A stretch of DNA of 64,000 nt from contig OX459101.1 of the NCBI GenBank assembly GCA_949775045.1, positions 18,562,316 through 18,626,315 on the forward strand. The letters run 5' to 3'. Positions 11,673 to 38,717 of the stretch are shown piece after piece. This DNA comes from Metridium senile (lineage: Eukaryota > Cnidaria > Anthozoa > Actiniaria > Metridiidae). The notes below the pieces were generated by a model. That model was not told the DNA's origin. It searched no databases and saw nothing but the letters and a program-made list of their open reading frames with translations. A program made the position numbers and the translations under genes. Numbering within the stretch: the stretch's first letter is position 1; each line of letters starts with the position of its first letter.

Positions 11673-12819
11673 TCGATGTAAAGTTTGAAACAAGAGAACG
11701 TTTAATGTCATCAAGTCATTAGCATTCAAGTTCGTTAGCATTCCTCTGAATAAAATTGAAAAGCGAGGGGAAAATATTAGTGCGTTAATGCTTGCCTGAC
11801 CGGGATAGGGAGCTTTCTATAATTTCGCCATCCATCGTAAAACGCATAAAATGTGGGAAAACTCTTTAAGTACTTTACACCTAATGCGTTTCAATAGTGA
11901 TAACAAATGAGACGCATGTGGTCCCCCAAGGGATTGTCTACTTGTTGGGTTCAGAGATGGTTCTAAGAGCTATGCATAACTTGCCACCCTTGTCTGTATA
12001 TAAGCCTTTAGGTATTCAACGGAATCTCATGTCATCCTGAAAATTTCGAAGAAAGTTTCATATAGGGACATTAAATGATCGTCCAAAACATGTATTATTG
12101 CAAAAAATAGAAACAATTTGTGTTTTGAAGGAATTTTATTCAAGACAAAACTATCTAATTAATATTCAATCTTGACATACAAACGTGGAGTAAACCGATC
12201 ATCCGTGAGTCTCTGAGAGTGGGCCCCCTGTGGTGGAAAGACATTTTTGAAGCGAACGTTTTGATCACAATAATTATTATCATAACATTATTCACTTCAT
12301 GTCCTGGCCAGGTTGGGCTTGTGCTTCATTCCTGAATAGACGTTAAAAAAATAGTGACATGACATGACGCGATGCCGAGCTTGAAAATATAATTTCGGGT
12401 TAAGTAATGATGTGTGTAAGAAGTAGGCAACTCTCTATTCTTCTGCGGCATTTAGCTGCGTGACAGACTGAAAAACTGTGTAAAACTGCTTTTGACAATT
12501 GAGATATCGATATCAATAGACTTACTTGGACTGATTAAGTAAAATGCCTAAAACTTACTCTCTAGAAGTTCAAAATTTTATGAAAAAGACAAAACAATCC
12601 CGCATTCTTTACACTTTGCCAATAGTTTTATAAAAAAAGAAGACCGTCGGCTTGTGCACACGACACCAAAGTATATCACAAAATAACCTCCATGTTTGCG
12701 TGACACCGACACTCAAGGCGATCAGCAATTTTTGATTGACAAGTTTTCCTTGACAATTTCATTGGTCATGAAGACCGTCAGCTGGTGCACACGCCACGCC
12801 ACGCCACGCCACGCCAAAA

Positions 12820-12827
12820 TATAAATA
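12820..12827 (+). promoter_or_regulatory. TATA-like box upstream of copy B exon 1
   Basis: TATAAATA lies 209 bases before the ATG of copy B. The same octamer sits 204 bases before the ATGs of D and E within a conserved 5' flank. Candidate core promoter by position and conservation only; the flank may simply be duplicated. Confidence 0.3.
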
Positions 12828-13967
12828 AAACTCCATATTAGCGTGACACCCAAAGAAATACGGGTGACCGACGCTCCACGTGTGATTCTGAGAATTATCA
12901 TAAGTGAGCAGCTAGCCGCATTGTTGAAACGCTTACTGTTATTTCCTTTATATCAAGGCTCAAATTTAGCTCCAAATCCACCCCAAGTGGAATTTTTGGA
13001 ATAGCAGAAAGGCGGACAAGTTCTGATTATGTCTAAGAAGTATACGTAAGTCATATTTCAAACAACATTGCATATTTGCATGCATCTTCAACAAAGCCAT
13101 TCTAAACAGTTCATGTGAATCGATGAGCTAATATTTTCTTAACAATTGCCTTCATAGCTCGTGAACTGACGATCAGCAATTTTTCATTGACAAGTTTTCC
13201 TTGAGTATTTAAGAGGTAATGTCTCGGAAAATCGAGCACCACGCGGCAAATATGAAAAAAAAAAAAATTTCTTTATTTTTTGCATATCAATAGGCCCTAG
13301 GGAGGTTAGAACTCTGGCAAAGTTTTTTTCTTCAAAAACTATTTTCTTTTCGAGAAAATGAGAATTTTCGACCACGACCAGAAAATTTATGCAAATTACC
13401 GCTTCAATATACGAACTTAGAAGAAACATTAATAATTCATGACCATTTTGTCCAATCCGATGCTTCTCTCTGGTCACGAGAAAAGCATTGTATATTCTGC
13501 CAGTTTTTGCTTGGTAGCGCTGTAAGTAAAATTTATCTGAGCTGTTCGGTATTTGTTCGGTATTTTCGTTTTTTAAGTCGCGGTATACGAAAATTAATCA
13601 ATTTAATCACGGTATTCACGGTATGGCCCGATATCTAAAACTTGCATTCTATGGAGTGTATTACATGTGTATTGTAGTTGAATTGATTGCGACAATTTGT
13701 GATTTTTGGTACGGCATCGCGGTATGTTTTTCTGATTTTTTTAACGCGCGCGATATCGCGGTATTTTCGATTTTTTGGCACGGCATTGCGGTATTTGGGA
13801 GTCCCACACGCCCCCCGTCAATATAGAACAAAATGTCCCAAATCTGTCAGAGGTCTTGACGAACAAGGATCACAAATGTTACTTGACATGACATGAATAT
13901 ATTTTTTTTCTATTGGAAAATGGTCTAATAAGCTAAAATATGAATAGCGTTAATTAGGTTCGGAATA

Positions 13968-14386
13968 ATTATGGCTACGTTTACACGGTACCGGACAAAG
14001 TTTTGACCGGTCAAAAAAACATCCGCTTACGGGTTCCGTTCAAACGGGACCGCGCTAAACGTGCAATAATTTGGACGCCTAACCGGACAAATATTCGACC
14101 TGCAAAATCGAGGACGATGTTTTAGCCGGCCCGGTCAAAACGTTGACCGGTACGGTGTAAACAGTTTGACCGGTCAAATATTTGTCCGGTACCGTGTAAA
14201 CTTAGCCATAATCAGCCCAGTGCGCATGGTCAGATGTTAAAACCACTGACAAAACTTACAATTGACCGGTTCCGATGGTCTCGTCTGAACAGAACGAAAA
14301 TACTGATCGGTTCCGTGCGAACAGCAGGTCCAGGTCGATCTTTTGACCGCTCAAAAATTCATCCGGTACCGTGTAAACGTAGCCTA
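13968..14386. mobile_element. Inverted-repeat element with ggctacgtttacacggtacc ends, intron 1 of copy B
   Basis: Inverted repeats around ttacacggtaccgg recur at 13968-14000, 14180-14212 and 14365-14386, with many internal ttgaccggtcaa palindromes. No coding capacity. Duplicated in D intron 1 (40177-40592) and E intron 1 (57535-57953). Confidence 0.7.
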
Positions 14387-14741
14387 TACTAAACAAATTT
14401 TGCTAGAATTGCTACATGGTGCAGCCAAGTCTTTGTCGCACTTGTAAGACTTGTTATTATTACCGTAACACTGTGGCGTGACAATTATGGCTAGACTGCA
14501 CGAAAGTATGAAAGTAACTGAACAAGACAGACTGTCAGTTATTTTTAATAGAGTTAATCATCCCGACTCGTTAACTGTAATACATGTTCCATTCTATTCT
14601 ATTGTAATTTATTCATTGATTTGTTATCTTTAAGCTGCCTTGTTGATGATTACAGTTATGAAGTGGGATTGTTGGGACCAGCGGTAAGAACTGGTTTATT
14701 TGAGAGAAACAAGAAAGGCACAAAGGCACACAGCTGACAAA

Positions 14742-15185
<444 letters not shown>

Positions 15186-15315
15186 ATTTTTTTTTTTTTT
15201 TTTGTAGATGATAATAATCCTTGTGTTGGGCTTCATGAAGAAGAGAGTTAAATTGAAACCTGATCTATTGAATGGACGACCAGGTCTACCCATGTGAGTT
15301 ATTATATTGACTTCT

Positions 15316-15575
15316 GTACACTATGTATCCTTCCCTCTATACCCTCCCTACACAGTTTGCACATACCCTCCCCTCTCTACACACTTTGTACCAACCCTCC
15401 CCTCCCTACACACTTTGTACACACCCTCCCCTCCCTAAACACTTTGTACGTACCCTACCCTCCCTACACACTTTGTACACACCCTACACACTTTGTACAC
15501 ACCCTACCCTCCCTACTTACTTTGTACGTACCCTACCCTCCCAACACACTTTGTACGTACCCTACCCTACCTAAT
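15316..15575 (+). repeat. 29-bp minisatellite, intron 3 of copy B
   Basis: Same unit as in copy A with tacgtaccc variants; shorter array. Confidence 0.9.
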
Positions 15576-16479
15576 AACATTCTTGGTCATGTTTACAGGC
15601 CTGTGGACTTTCTTGGTAAAGACAGAAACAAGCTGATTATATATCGTTCTTGCATTTGGTGCAACAGCGTCTTCCTTCTTCGTAATGTTTGCTCAGACAT
15701 TGTATCCAAATTCGGTCATTAGCAGTGCCTCTAAGAACTTACCTAAAACACCTTATGCCAAAGGTAAATAATGACAATCAAATAACAGTAATAACTGGTG
15801 GTTTGATTGCAGGGATTGTTCACAGAAATATCCTATTTGATCGATATACACCTAATTACAAGACATTGTCCTGACTTTTGTAATTTAGTGGGAAAATAAT
15901 TAGTTAAAAGACAAAAGAATATCACTATTTAATGTGAAAGCATTTTTGTAATTAGATGTATAAAAGTAAACATTTTTTTACGGTGTTACAAATTTCATTA
16001 TATTACCTGACACTATTATTCTAATTATCATATAAACAAGAATTTATTATATTTATGCAAAACTGATAAAAATAATAATTTATAGTATCATTATTATTTA
16101 AGTAATCATGACACAATTATGTTTATAACTATACTACTTCTGCTATTTGCACCTCAAGTTGATCAATACTGGCTGACTTGATGTCTTTTACTTTGTCTTT
16201 TATTAGCTTTTGTAGGCATTTTGATGACAGTAGTGTATGGGATCATCAACTATCCGTATTTAGCTTGTGTTCATGCTGAGTATAAAGCTGTTGGATACAT
16301 CCTAGGATTTCTATATGTCTTCATAAGGTAAGTCATTACTATGTTCTTTTACCATTTGATATTATCATTATTGTCATCATATCAATATCATAATTATCAT
16401 CATCATAACCATGATCATTGCATGTACTTAATAGATTATAAGCTTTCAGCTAATCTCAGCGAAGTAGGGGGTTTGGCAT

Positions 16480-16830
16480 GGGAAGGTTGGGGAAGGGGAA
16501 ATGGGGAAGGGGGTAGTAGGGACAAGAGAAGGGGACAAGGGGTAGGGGGACATTGGGGAAATGGGGGACAGTGGGGGACAGTGGGGGACAGTGGGGAAGA
16601 GGGACAGTGGGCAAAGGGGGAAGGGGGACAGTGGGGCCTTTGCCCACTGTCTCCCCTTCCCCACTGCCCCTCTTCCCACTCTCCCACTTCCCCTTTGCCC
16701 ACTGTCCACCCTTCCCCACTGTCCCTCCTTTCCCACTGTCCCCCCTTTCCCCCTTTGCCCACTGTCCCCCCCCCCCCTTCCCTTCCCCACTGTCCCTCTT
16801 CTCCACAGTCCCCCTACCCTTTTGCCCATG
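16480..16830. repeat. G-rich / C-rich inverted low-complexity block, intron 5 of copy B
   Basis: Left half is ggggacagtgggg-type repeats, right half is the complementary ccccactgtcccc-type repeats, so it can fold on itself and has G-quadruplex potential. All frames on both strands read as Gly/Trp/Pro/Cys repeats, not proteins. Counterpart in E at 61280-61650. Confidence 0.85.
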
Positions 16831-16844
16831 CAATGTCCGATCCC

Positions 16845-17000
16845 CTATTATAATAATATTATTAATACATTAAGCGGTCACCCTCTATTAGGCGGCCACA
16901 ATTAGCTATTCCTTTGCCTATTGTATACCTCTATTAAGTGGCCACTTTGGAAAGTCCCAAGGGTGACCGCTTAATAGAGGTACCACTGTAATAATATCCT
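16845..17000. mobile_element. Short inverted-repeat element, end of intron 5 of copy B
   Basis: cattaagcggtcaccctcta at the left is the complement of the right part (gggtgaccgcttaatagagg taccactgta). The cagtggtacctctatta end resembles Tc1/mariner or pogo-type MITE termini. E has it at 61685-61815. Confidence 0.55.
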
Positions 17001-17295
17001 CTATATCTTCTACATACAGGTGTATTGTTAATTTGGTTCTATATTTGGGATGTTCATATGAAGATCCATTGGTTGCCTATCTAAAGCAGATAGTGAGTTA
17101 TCATTTTATTCTACATTAATTGTTCTATATGCATAATTTTAATTTGTTTGCCATAAATAGATAATCGAACATTAGATAAATCAAGCAGTCAAGCAAAGAA
17201 CCAACCAACAAATCAACCAACCAACAAATTAACCAATCAACTAAGTAATTAATAAATAGTTGCCCTATACTGCATTGTCCCGCTGCGTAGCCATC

Positions 17296-17371
17296 CTTGT
17301 TAGTCCTTGTGGTGTAGTGGTAACTTGTCGGACTAGAAAGCCGAAACCGTGGGGTTCAATTCCCACCAAGG
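17296..17371 (+). repeat. tRNA-like sequence, intron 6 region of copy B
   Basis: Cloverleaf-like: acceptor arms gtccttg / caagggc, D arm gtgtagtggtaac, T arm gtggg ... cccac with ttcaatt. The anticodon stem has a mismatch and the T arm one extra G, so a functional tRNA is unlikely; more likely a SINE head or tRNA pseudogene. Copy in E at 62103-62172. Confidence 0.45.
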
Positions 17372-18022
17372 GCATATGATATTTTTCTCATATATCGGTA
17401 TTTCACTTAAATAGAAACTAGCGAGTAAACTAGTATAGGCTGCATCGGTGTTTGATATAAACGATAGGTAATAGAATGAAATTTGTAACACCGTAAAAAA
17501 ATGTTAACTAACTTTACTTAAATGGAAACTAGCAAGTAAACTAGTATAGGCTGCGTCGGTGTTTGATATAAACAATAGGTAATAGAATGAAATTTGTAAC
17601 ACCGTAAAAAATGTTGACTTTAAAATGCGACTCATATCATTTATTCCTTAGGTACACAGCAACCTTTCGGCATGAATGAACGATATGTTTTTAATTAATT
17701 TTTCCATTGTTCTTTAACTCCCCCTACATTTTCTATCGCTTTTTGATTGGTTCATCACTTTTCCCGATTCTTATTTATACTCAGTATCCCCCTTAGTCTA
17801 ATTCTTTTACTCCGACGAAGGGCTAAAGCTCAAACCGTCAGTAAAGTTAAGTCAACATTTTTTTACGGTGTTACAAATTTCAATATATCAGCTATCATGT
17901 ATTTCACTAATACACAGAACGCATTTCAACTCATTCAAAAATAATACAATAATTGGTTGAATAAACAAATCAATAAATGAATGGTTTAATAGACAAACAA
18001 CTAATAACTATATTAACTGTGT

Positions 18023-19376
18023 AATAGTGCAAATAATATAACCGTGAAATAGATAGCAACAAATAGGAGATAGTTAGTGCTTAGTTAGGCAAGACATAGG
18101 AATTCAGTGAGGCATGACAGGAGCACGGGCTTTTTCTAGATCAACGACTCAGTGCGCAAAAGAATGTGTTTCTGACGTTTAATGAGTTAAAAATGAAGAC
18201 ACAAGACAATAAATCAAGACGCAGACACAACTATAACTAAAATAAATACCCAATACGCAAATGAACTAGTATTTGCTAACACTTTTATTTCTTTTGAGCT
18301 AAAAATCAAGACACAAGAAGACGTATCTAAAACTAAAATCAAGACACAAAGTCAAACACAGAGAACTCGAATTAACAACACAGCACGCAAATGAAATTGT
18401 TTGCTATCCATTTCATTGTTTCAAAAACATGTAGCTAGAAATCAAGATGCAAGACACATTTAAAAAAATCAAAATCAAGAAGAAAAAAAACCTTGCTCTC
18501 CATTTTATTGTTTCGACTTATTGCTCGCAGCAAATAATGAATACACAAGACGGAATTTTAACTCGAGAACTCAATCAAAGCTAGAAATAAATGAACCAAA
18601 ACGACAAGGAAAAATCTACCAAATAATGAAATGAAACAAACTCTGTGTTTTCTCCTGAAAAATACGTCTGAAATGATGCAGTTTTTTCCACGTGTGCCCC
18701 AGTCGTCGCAAGCTAAAATGAAATGTGTCTCTCCTCCGTCACATACTGCACGTGCAAGACCCGTCACGGCTCGCTTATTTCTTGACAAATCAAATTTAGG
18801 CAAGAAATAGCACATAGTTAGTAATTAGTTAGCTAGCTAACTATTTCACGGTTATATTATTTGCACTCTATTGAGCAAATGATTAGAAAGCACAAAGTAA
18901 AAGTGTATTAAATAAAGTGAAATAAAGCATATTACGCTAAAGTGTGTTTCACGGGTTAATGAAAACCACTCTAGTTAGCTAGCTAACTAATGACTAATTA
19001 TGTCCTAAGTTCTGCCTAAATTTGATTAGTTGCATGAGAAATAAGCGAGCTGTGATGGGTCTTGCACATGCAAGCATGTGTAATTAGTCAAATGATCCTG
19101 TGTTTTTAGAATCTTTTTTAGCTTCCTTATTAGATGTGTCTTGTGTCTTGGTTTTTCGACCATAGAAAAATAAAGTGGTATAGCAAACAATTTTAATTGT
19201 GTCTTTCATCGTTATTTTAGTTCGTTTTGAGTTAGACTAGAAAAAGCCCGTGTTCATTTTATACTTCACTGAATTCTTGTCATGGTTCACTAAATTCCTA
19301 TGTCTTGTCTAATTAAACACTAATTAAGTGCTATTTGCTCCTATCTATTTCACGGTTATAATATTTGCACTCTATT
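18023..19376. mobile_element. Composite inverted-repeat element downstream of pseudogene B
   Basis: Ends pair over about 130 bases: tgcaaataatataaccgtga at left versus its complement near 19340-19376. A third, internal copy of the end lies at 18838-18877, and a further inverted pair at 18716-18800 / 19010-19090 (tcttgcacgtgca-like), so elements are nested. Only short spurious frames inside. Confidence 0.6.
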
Positions 19377-19379
19377 GAT

Positions 19380-21470
19380 ATTGATTAAGTTAATAAGTAG
19401 TGTGAAAGCTGACAACTGGGGTCGTCACATATTTATTCCAATTCGCTTTTGAATTACTTTTTTTAGTTCTCTTAGTCATATTTCTTTTGTCATATGTTAT
19501 ATAATACTTTTATATATATATATATTTAGATTTTGAATTTAATATTTATAGTTAATCTTATGTATACATATATTTTTCTTGTAAAGTGCTTAGAGCAATT
19601 AATTAGTGAATAAGCGCTATATGAATAAAGTCTATTATTATTATATAAGTAAGTTCAGAATGTCTTGAAGTTAGCTCAAATCATAGATAATCAGAGTAAA
19701 TATAATTTTCAATTAATGATCGAAAAGCTTGAAAGCTCAAAATCTTTATTATTTTATAGATGGAATTGTCACTTGGAAATGTTAGATATAGATGTTAGAA
19801 GGTTCTTCGCTCTGGGACTCTGATTTTATTATTAAAGAGTTGACGGGCTTTTCATACTTGAAGAATTCCTTCTAATTATTCAAACTTAGACAAAAAATGT
19901 CGCGTATAGACGCAAAAAAGACCCATGCATATATATATACGCGTTTTTAAGACTGTACGTGGGGAGAAAAAAAGGCGTACATCAGGCCCCAATTTTGAAA
20001 CGAATGGACCACCATAGAATTTATATGAAAATCATCGTCCCCGCGACAAACTTTTCACACATATTCAATCTGTTTCATTTAACCAAGAATTATCGGTTTT
20101 CACTCACGTGACTAAAGCCCTGACAACCGTTGCTAACTGCCATGTTGGTGTACAAACAAACGCTCGTAGAGCAAAGAGTCACGATGTGATGGTTTTGAAT
20201 TGTGTCTATTCGTCGATTGCCACGCAAGAAGGCATTCTGTAAACCACGGACTGGACTGGACCCAGAAAACACGGCCGGACTGGACTGAGTCCGTGTTTTA
20301 CAAATCGTCGGAAAATACGCACTCATTCCGAGTTTTCGGAAAATTTGTAAAACACGGACTGACACATCAAATAAATAAGATTATCAGATATTGTTAGTAA
20401 ATCTTTTGTGATCGAAAGTAGGAAAAGGCCCTTTTAACAATATAGTGCAAACTAGACAGAATGGATTTAAGAACACTTATTACGTATTAATATATTACTT
20501 AATTTATTATTGGATTTAAAAAGACTTATTACTTCAATAGAGAACAAAAGAAAACAATGATTTTTTTTCGTTTGCTACTAGTAAGTGTTAACGTGTTTTC
20601 CATTAACTCATAATAGTCATGTAGAAACAATAAAATACAAAACAACCAAAGTATATTATAATTACGCTAAAGTGTGTTTCACGCCCCCCGGGCGTTTTGA
20701 AAACGACACCTAAAAGGTACGCACAGATAAAAATAAAGCAGAGTAAAAATGACCCTAACAACTGATTTTTGAGCTAAAACTCTAAAAGGACCATAAATGG
20801 TATGCACAAGAAATATTTTAACCCTAACAGGTACGCCGATCACCCCTACCACTTGGATAAAGGGAGAAACCGGGTTTTCATGGGTTAATGAAAACCACTA
20901 TAGTCTTTCTTGGTATTTTTTTTTCGATTCATCATCATTATGTGGTATCTCGAAGGGTTAGAGTGATTTTCACCAGGCTGTAAAATAGACAAAATTAAAT
21001 GCTCTGTGTTTTCTTTTGTTGGAATATAACGTTTATTAACTATTATATTATACACTGACTTTAAGTGATTGTTTCACATTCCAATGAAAACTACTCCAGT
21101 TAAGCCTGCGACTAGCGACGCAAGCGCAAGAGACCTTATTTCGTCGTGAAAACCGTCTGACGCATTGATAGCGCAAGCGCAAGCGCAAGATATAAAAACA
21201 ATCTTTTTTTCTATAAACCCTGGTACGACCCTCTGCTGTGCAGTACACATTAGAGATATACGTTGACCTTTCTAGCGGGAAATATTGACCTTGTATATTA
21301 TTATTGCAAGCATTTTTGTTTCATGGGATGTATCAAAGATTCTAAAAAAAACGATTCCACAGTAATCCAACTTGATTCTCGAATGGCCTATGATTGACAG
21401 ATAAAGGGCAAAGTAATATACTTGTTCGTCAGTGTGAACGCCTTATGTAGACAAACAAACCTAAAAGATG
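19380..21470. other. Gene-free stretch between B and C
   Basis: AT-rich. Holds a short inverted pair gtccgtgttttacaaa / tttgtaaaacacggac near 20290-20357, a block shared with 18933-18980 (attacgctaaagtgtgtttcac), split by about 195 bases of dispersed repeat at 20682-20878, and a gcgcaagcgcaag run near 21125-21190. No exon recognised. Confidence 0.5.
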
Positions 21471-21476
21471 TACTTT

Positions 21477-21719
21477 AGGGACGGACCATTTAATATTTGT
21501 AGGGGGGTGGGTTATTTCCCCCAAAAAAATATCGAGTTAGTAAGATCTCCGGCCTAAAAAAAAATCGTGCAACGGCAATATGGCAAAAAAATATAGCTTG
21601 GTACAGCAAAAAAATATCCGGCAACATTGGAGGGCGAGATAAAAATATCGAGCACACTGAAAATCTACCCCCCCCCCCCCCCCCACCCCTCCCCTACAAA
21701 AATCAAATTGTCCGTCCCT
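21477..21719. mobile_element. MITE-like element, agggacggaccatttaat ends
   Basis: Terminal inverted repeats agggacggaccattt / aaattgtccgtccct, flanking c-rich and a-rich filler. Related to the element at 23502. Confidence 0.65.
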
Positions 21720-22546
21720 AGAATGTTTAGATGTACTTGGAGTCTAGTGTGAGCCCACCTGTGCAATTCATCAGAGCAACGTGGCTCGCAATCAGTATGC
21801 TTGAAATGAATTCGGTAGTGCAAATTATAGCTCAAGGGCGCCCAGCTTTGTTATGTTTCATTGATTTATGAGGTTTGTAACTTTTGACAGTACAGTGTAA
21901 AACTTAATTAACATTCATTCTTGGTAAAATAAGCAAAAAATCGAAAATCAACTATTGCATATAATTAAAGGGTATCCTGAGTTTTGTTAGCGTACTTCCA
22001 ATGCACTTAAAATGGCTCAACCGCATTACTGAATTGCCAATTTGTGGGGCTGTTTACATGAAGGCGAAGTGTCTCTTAAATTCTAGACGGGATAACTCTA
22101 TTGTTTAGTTTGTTGAAGCAAATGTTGAAGCCGTTTGCCCATATGTTTTTTGTTTGTTTGTTTCTATAGGTTTTCAGGTTTTTAAAAACATCTATTATTG
22201 ATCAAATGAAACAGAATAATTGAATTTGTGTGCATGTCTTCTGCAAACAAAAACATTTGTCGCAGGGACAATGATTTTCACATACATTGAGCGTGACATG
22301 CATGATTATATTTTGCCCCCAATTAACATGCAGCTCAGACAGTGACAAATTCCTCTGTGCGCGCGCTTGGTCTGATTGTGAACGGACTGATCTCTTGTGT
22401 ATGTTCAGATTCATTTAAGCTAAGGTAAGATCACTGCGCCTTCAAGTTACAAGTAACCATCCATGTAAGAGATCTACATGCTTCTCATGATGCTGATGTT
22501 GGGGTTCTAAAAATCGAAACTTAATGATATTGATTAATTACTGATA

Positions 22547-22763
22547 AGGCCCGGGCAAACGGCTTTGATGTCAACATTTGCTTCAACGTCGGTTTCATTT
22601 TGTTGAATGGTAATGTTGAAACCGTTTGCCTACCAATTTTTTTTCAATATTTTGAAACCGTTTACCCCCTATGTTCAACGTAGTTCAACAACCATTCTAC
22701 AGCGTTTAACAAAATCGAGCCAATTTTGGAGCAATTATATGTTGAAGCCGTTTGCCCTGCCCT
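22547..22763. mobile_element. MITE-like element just upstream of copy C promoter
   Basis: Ends aggcccgggcaaacggctt / aagccgtttgccctgccct, with internal repeats of gttgaaaccgtttgcc in both orientations. Ends 32 bases before the TATA-like box of copy C. Resembles the element at 27314. Confidence 0.65.
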
Positions 22764-22794
22764 TTAGGAGAAGATAGTGGATGCGCTTGACTGC

Positions 22795-22802
22795 TATAAA
22801 TA
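22795..22802 (+). promoter_or_regulatory. TATA-like box upstream of copy C exon 1
   Basis: TATAAATA lies 104 bases before the copy C ATG at 22899. The intervening sequence is diverged from the other copies but keeps a shared stretch (aaattaggcttcaaatc versus aatttagctccaaatc). An independent TATA match in the divergent copy supports a real core promoter. Confidence 0.4.
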
Positions 22803-22898
22803 ACATTGTATTTTATATATTTATTAGCGTCATTTCTTTACCAAAGGTTAAAATTAGGCTTCAAATCATCCCAAGACCTCTACAGTTATATATAAAAC

Positions 22899-36609
<13,711 letters not shown>

Positions 36610-37703
36610 TTTTGTAGAGTCCACAATAGAGAGCAGAAACAGATCCTACAGACACAGCTAACATCGTCTTAGAAGAGGCAAATATGCCCATGGAAATGAT
36701 GAGAAGTGTCAATGTTTACTAGTTTTGTAGAGTAGAATATAGAGCAGAAACAGAACCTAAAGACACAGCTATCATCGTCTTAGAAGAGGCAAACATGCTC
36801 ATTGAAAATAGTGTCAATGTTTATACTAGTTTTGTAGATTAGAATAGAGAAAATATTCATATGATTCCTATCCCTCTGTGCTCCCTGATCCCACATCCCT
36901 CGTCGCGACCCTGTTATTTGTAGTAAAAAATGATGTACTAAGTCACCAATGCATTGTTTCAAGTTAGTTAGAGTTGAAACTCTACAGTCAGGGTTCATGT
37001 AATGTTTAAAAGCCGAAAATGAGGACTGGACGGGGGTTTCAAGTCCGAGGCGAAGCCCCCATCCAGTCCGATTTGGAGGCCTTTGAACTACTTCTAAAAC
37101 GAATCAATTATTCATGAGGAATCTTTGAATAAAAATAAAAAGTTTGATATGGTAAAAAAGAATTGTAAAGCCGAGGAGGGTTTAGAATATAGCAAGTAAA
37201 AGCAATTCTAAAATATATAAATAATCTGTTTATAATTTAATGTTCATTCTCAATGAATTCCCACAAGGAAATGATAAAACAATCGCCTTTCAATTTTATT
37301 CAGAGGAATGCTAATGAACTTGAACACTAATGTGATCAAAATCGCGCCATCGGGTTTGCCAATTAGCTCATGAATAATTAATGAATTTTTGAAATAACAT
37401 TAATTGGACAACACGATGGTGCGATTTTGATCATATGCAGATACTTGATACCAGCGTAAGTACGTCCAAGCGGACTTGCACTGTTTTCAAGTCCGAGTAC
37501 GTCCAAGCGGACTTGAACTGAAATTTTCAAGTCCGAATACTTGAAATATTCAGTTCAAGTCATATAGCATTATACTTATTTGTACTACATATAATTGAAA
37601 CCAAACCTTTACACATTAGTTACCCTCCCCCTCTACTTATAAACATCATAAGACTTAATAATAATGTATTTGATGGCGTTTTTTTGTCGAAAACAGTCTT
37701 TGC

Positions 37704-37778
37704 GTACCAACGACAGGATTCGAACCGAGACCTTCCGCATAGCTGGACCCTCGCATTAAACCATTATACTACTCAGTC
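37704..37778 (-). repeat. tRNA-derived SINE head, C/D intergenic
   Basis: Duplicate of the 11598 copy. Confidence 0.6.
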
Positions 37779-38709
37779 ATTCGATGAAAAGTTTGAAACA
37801 AGAGAACGTTTAATGTCATCAAGTCATTAGCATTCAAGTTCGTTAGCATTCCTCTGAATAAAATTGAAAGGCGACGGGAAAATATTAATGCGTTAATGCT
37901 TGCCTGACCGGGATAGGGAGCTTTCTATAATTTCGCCATCCATCGTAAAACGCATAAAAAACTCTTTAAGTATTTTACACCTAAAAAAATGAGGCTAATT
38001 TATGAGTTTTAAAAGTTTTTAAAAAGCATTATAATCTTAAAACTTGTGACCCAAAATCGGATTTGATAAAAAGTACAAATAACCCTCCCTTTAATAAGTT
38101 GTGTACAACGCGGGCTTAATTTGCGAATTCTTTCTATTAGTCGTCCCTTAATTAGGGTGGAAGGACATTTTTGAAGCAAACGTTTTGATCACAATAATTA
38201 TTATCATAACATTATTCACTTCATGTCCTGGCCAGGTTGGGCTTGTGCTTCATTCCTGAATAGACGTTAAAAAAAATAGTGACATGACATGACGCGATGC
38301 CGAGCTTGAAATTATAATTTCGGATTAAGTAATGATGTGTGTAAGAAGTAGGCAACTATCTATTGTTCTGCGGCATTTAGCTTCGTGACAGACTGAAAAA
38401 CTGTGTAAAACTGCTTTTGACAATTGAGATATGTGGACTGATTAAGTAAAATGCCTAAAACTTACTCTCTAGAAGTTCAAAATTTTATGAAAAAGACGAA
38501 GCAATCCCGCATTCTTTACACTTTGCCAATAGTTTTATAAAAAAAGAAGACCGTCGGCTTGTGCACACGCCACCAAAGTATATCACAAAATAACCTCCAT
38601 GTTTGCGTGACACCGACACTCAAGACGATCAGCAATTTTTGATTGACAAGTTTTCCTTGACAATTTCATTGGTCGTGAAGACCGTCAGCTGGTGCACACG
38701 CCACCAAAA

Positions 38710-38717
38710 TATAAATA
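38710..38717 (+). promoter_or_regulatory. TATA-like box upstream of copy D exon 1
   Basis: TATAAATA lies 204 bases upstream of the copy D ATG, followed by the conserved leader that leads to ATGTCTTCAAA. Confidence 0.35.

Larger units (their letters stand above)
10550..12780 (+). other. A/B intergenic segment, distal part; no gene
   Basis: 3' flank of copy A, palindrome gatcaaaatcgcgccatcg (11015-11113), cgtccaagcggacttg direct repeats (near 11360 and 11390), a reverse-strand tRNA-like SINE (11598-11672) and a dispersed repeat (11920-12230) that recurs in intron 1 of copy C (23150-23350, 23790-23910). Repeated as 36850-38700 and 52575-56060, with indels. Confidence 0.6.

Noticed and set aside
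16436..16905. Several overlapping Gly/Trp- and Pro/Cys-rich frames on both strands
   Set aside because: Low-complexity G-rich/C-rich inverted block; no frame is favoured.
17296..17371. Functional tRNA with an AGA-like anticodon
   Set aside because: Mismatch in the anticodon stem, extra base in the T arm, and no long variable arm as serine tRNA would need. Called tRNA-like instead.
18023..19376. Autonomous DNA transposon
   Set aside because: Inverted ends are clear, but no frame of useful length or recognisable transposase motif lies inside.
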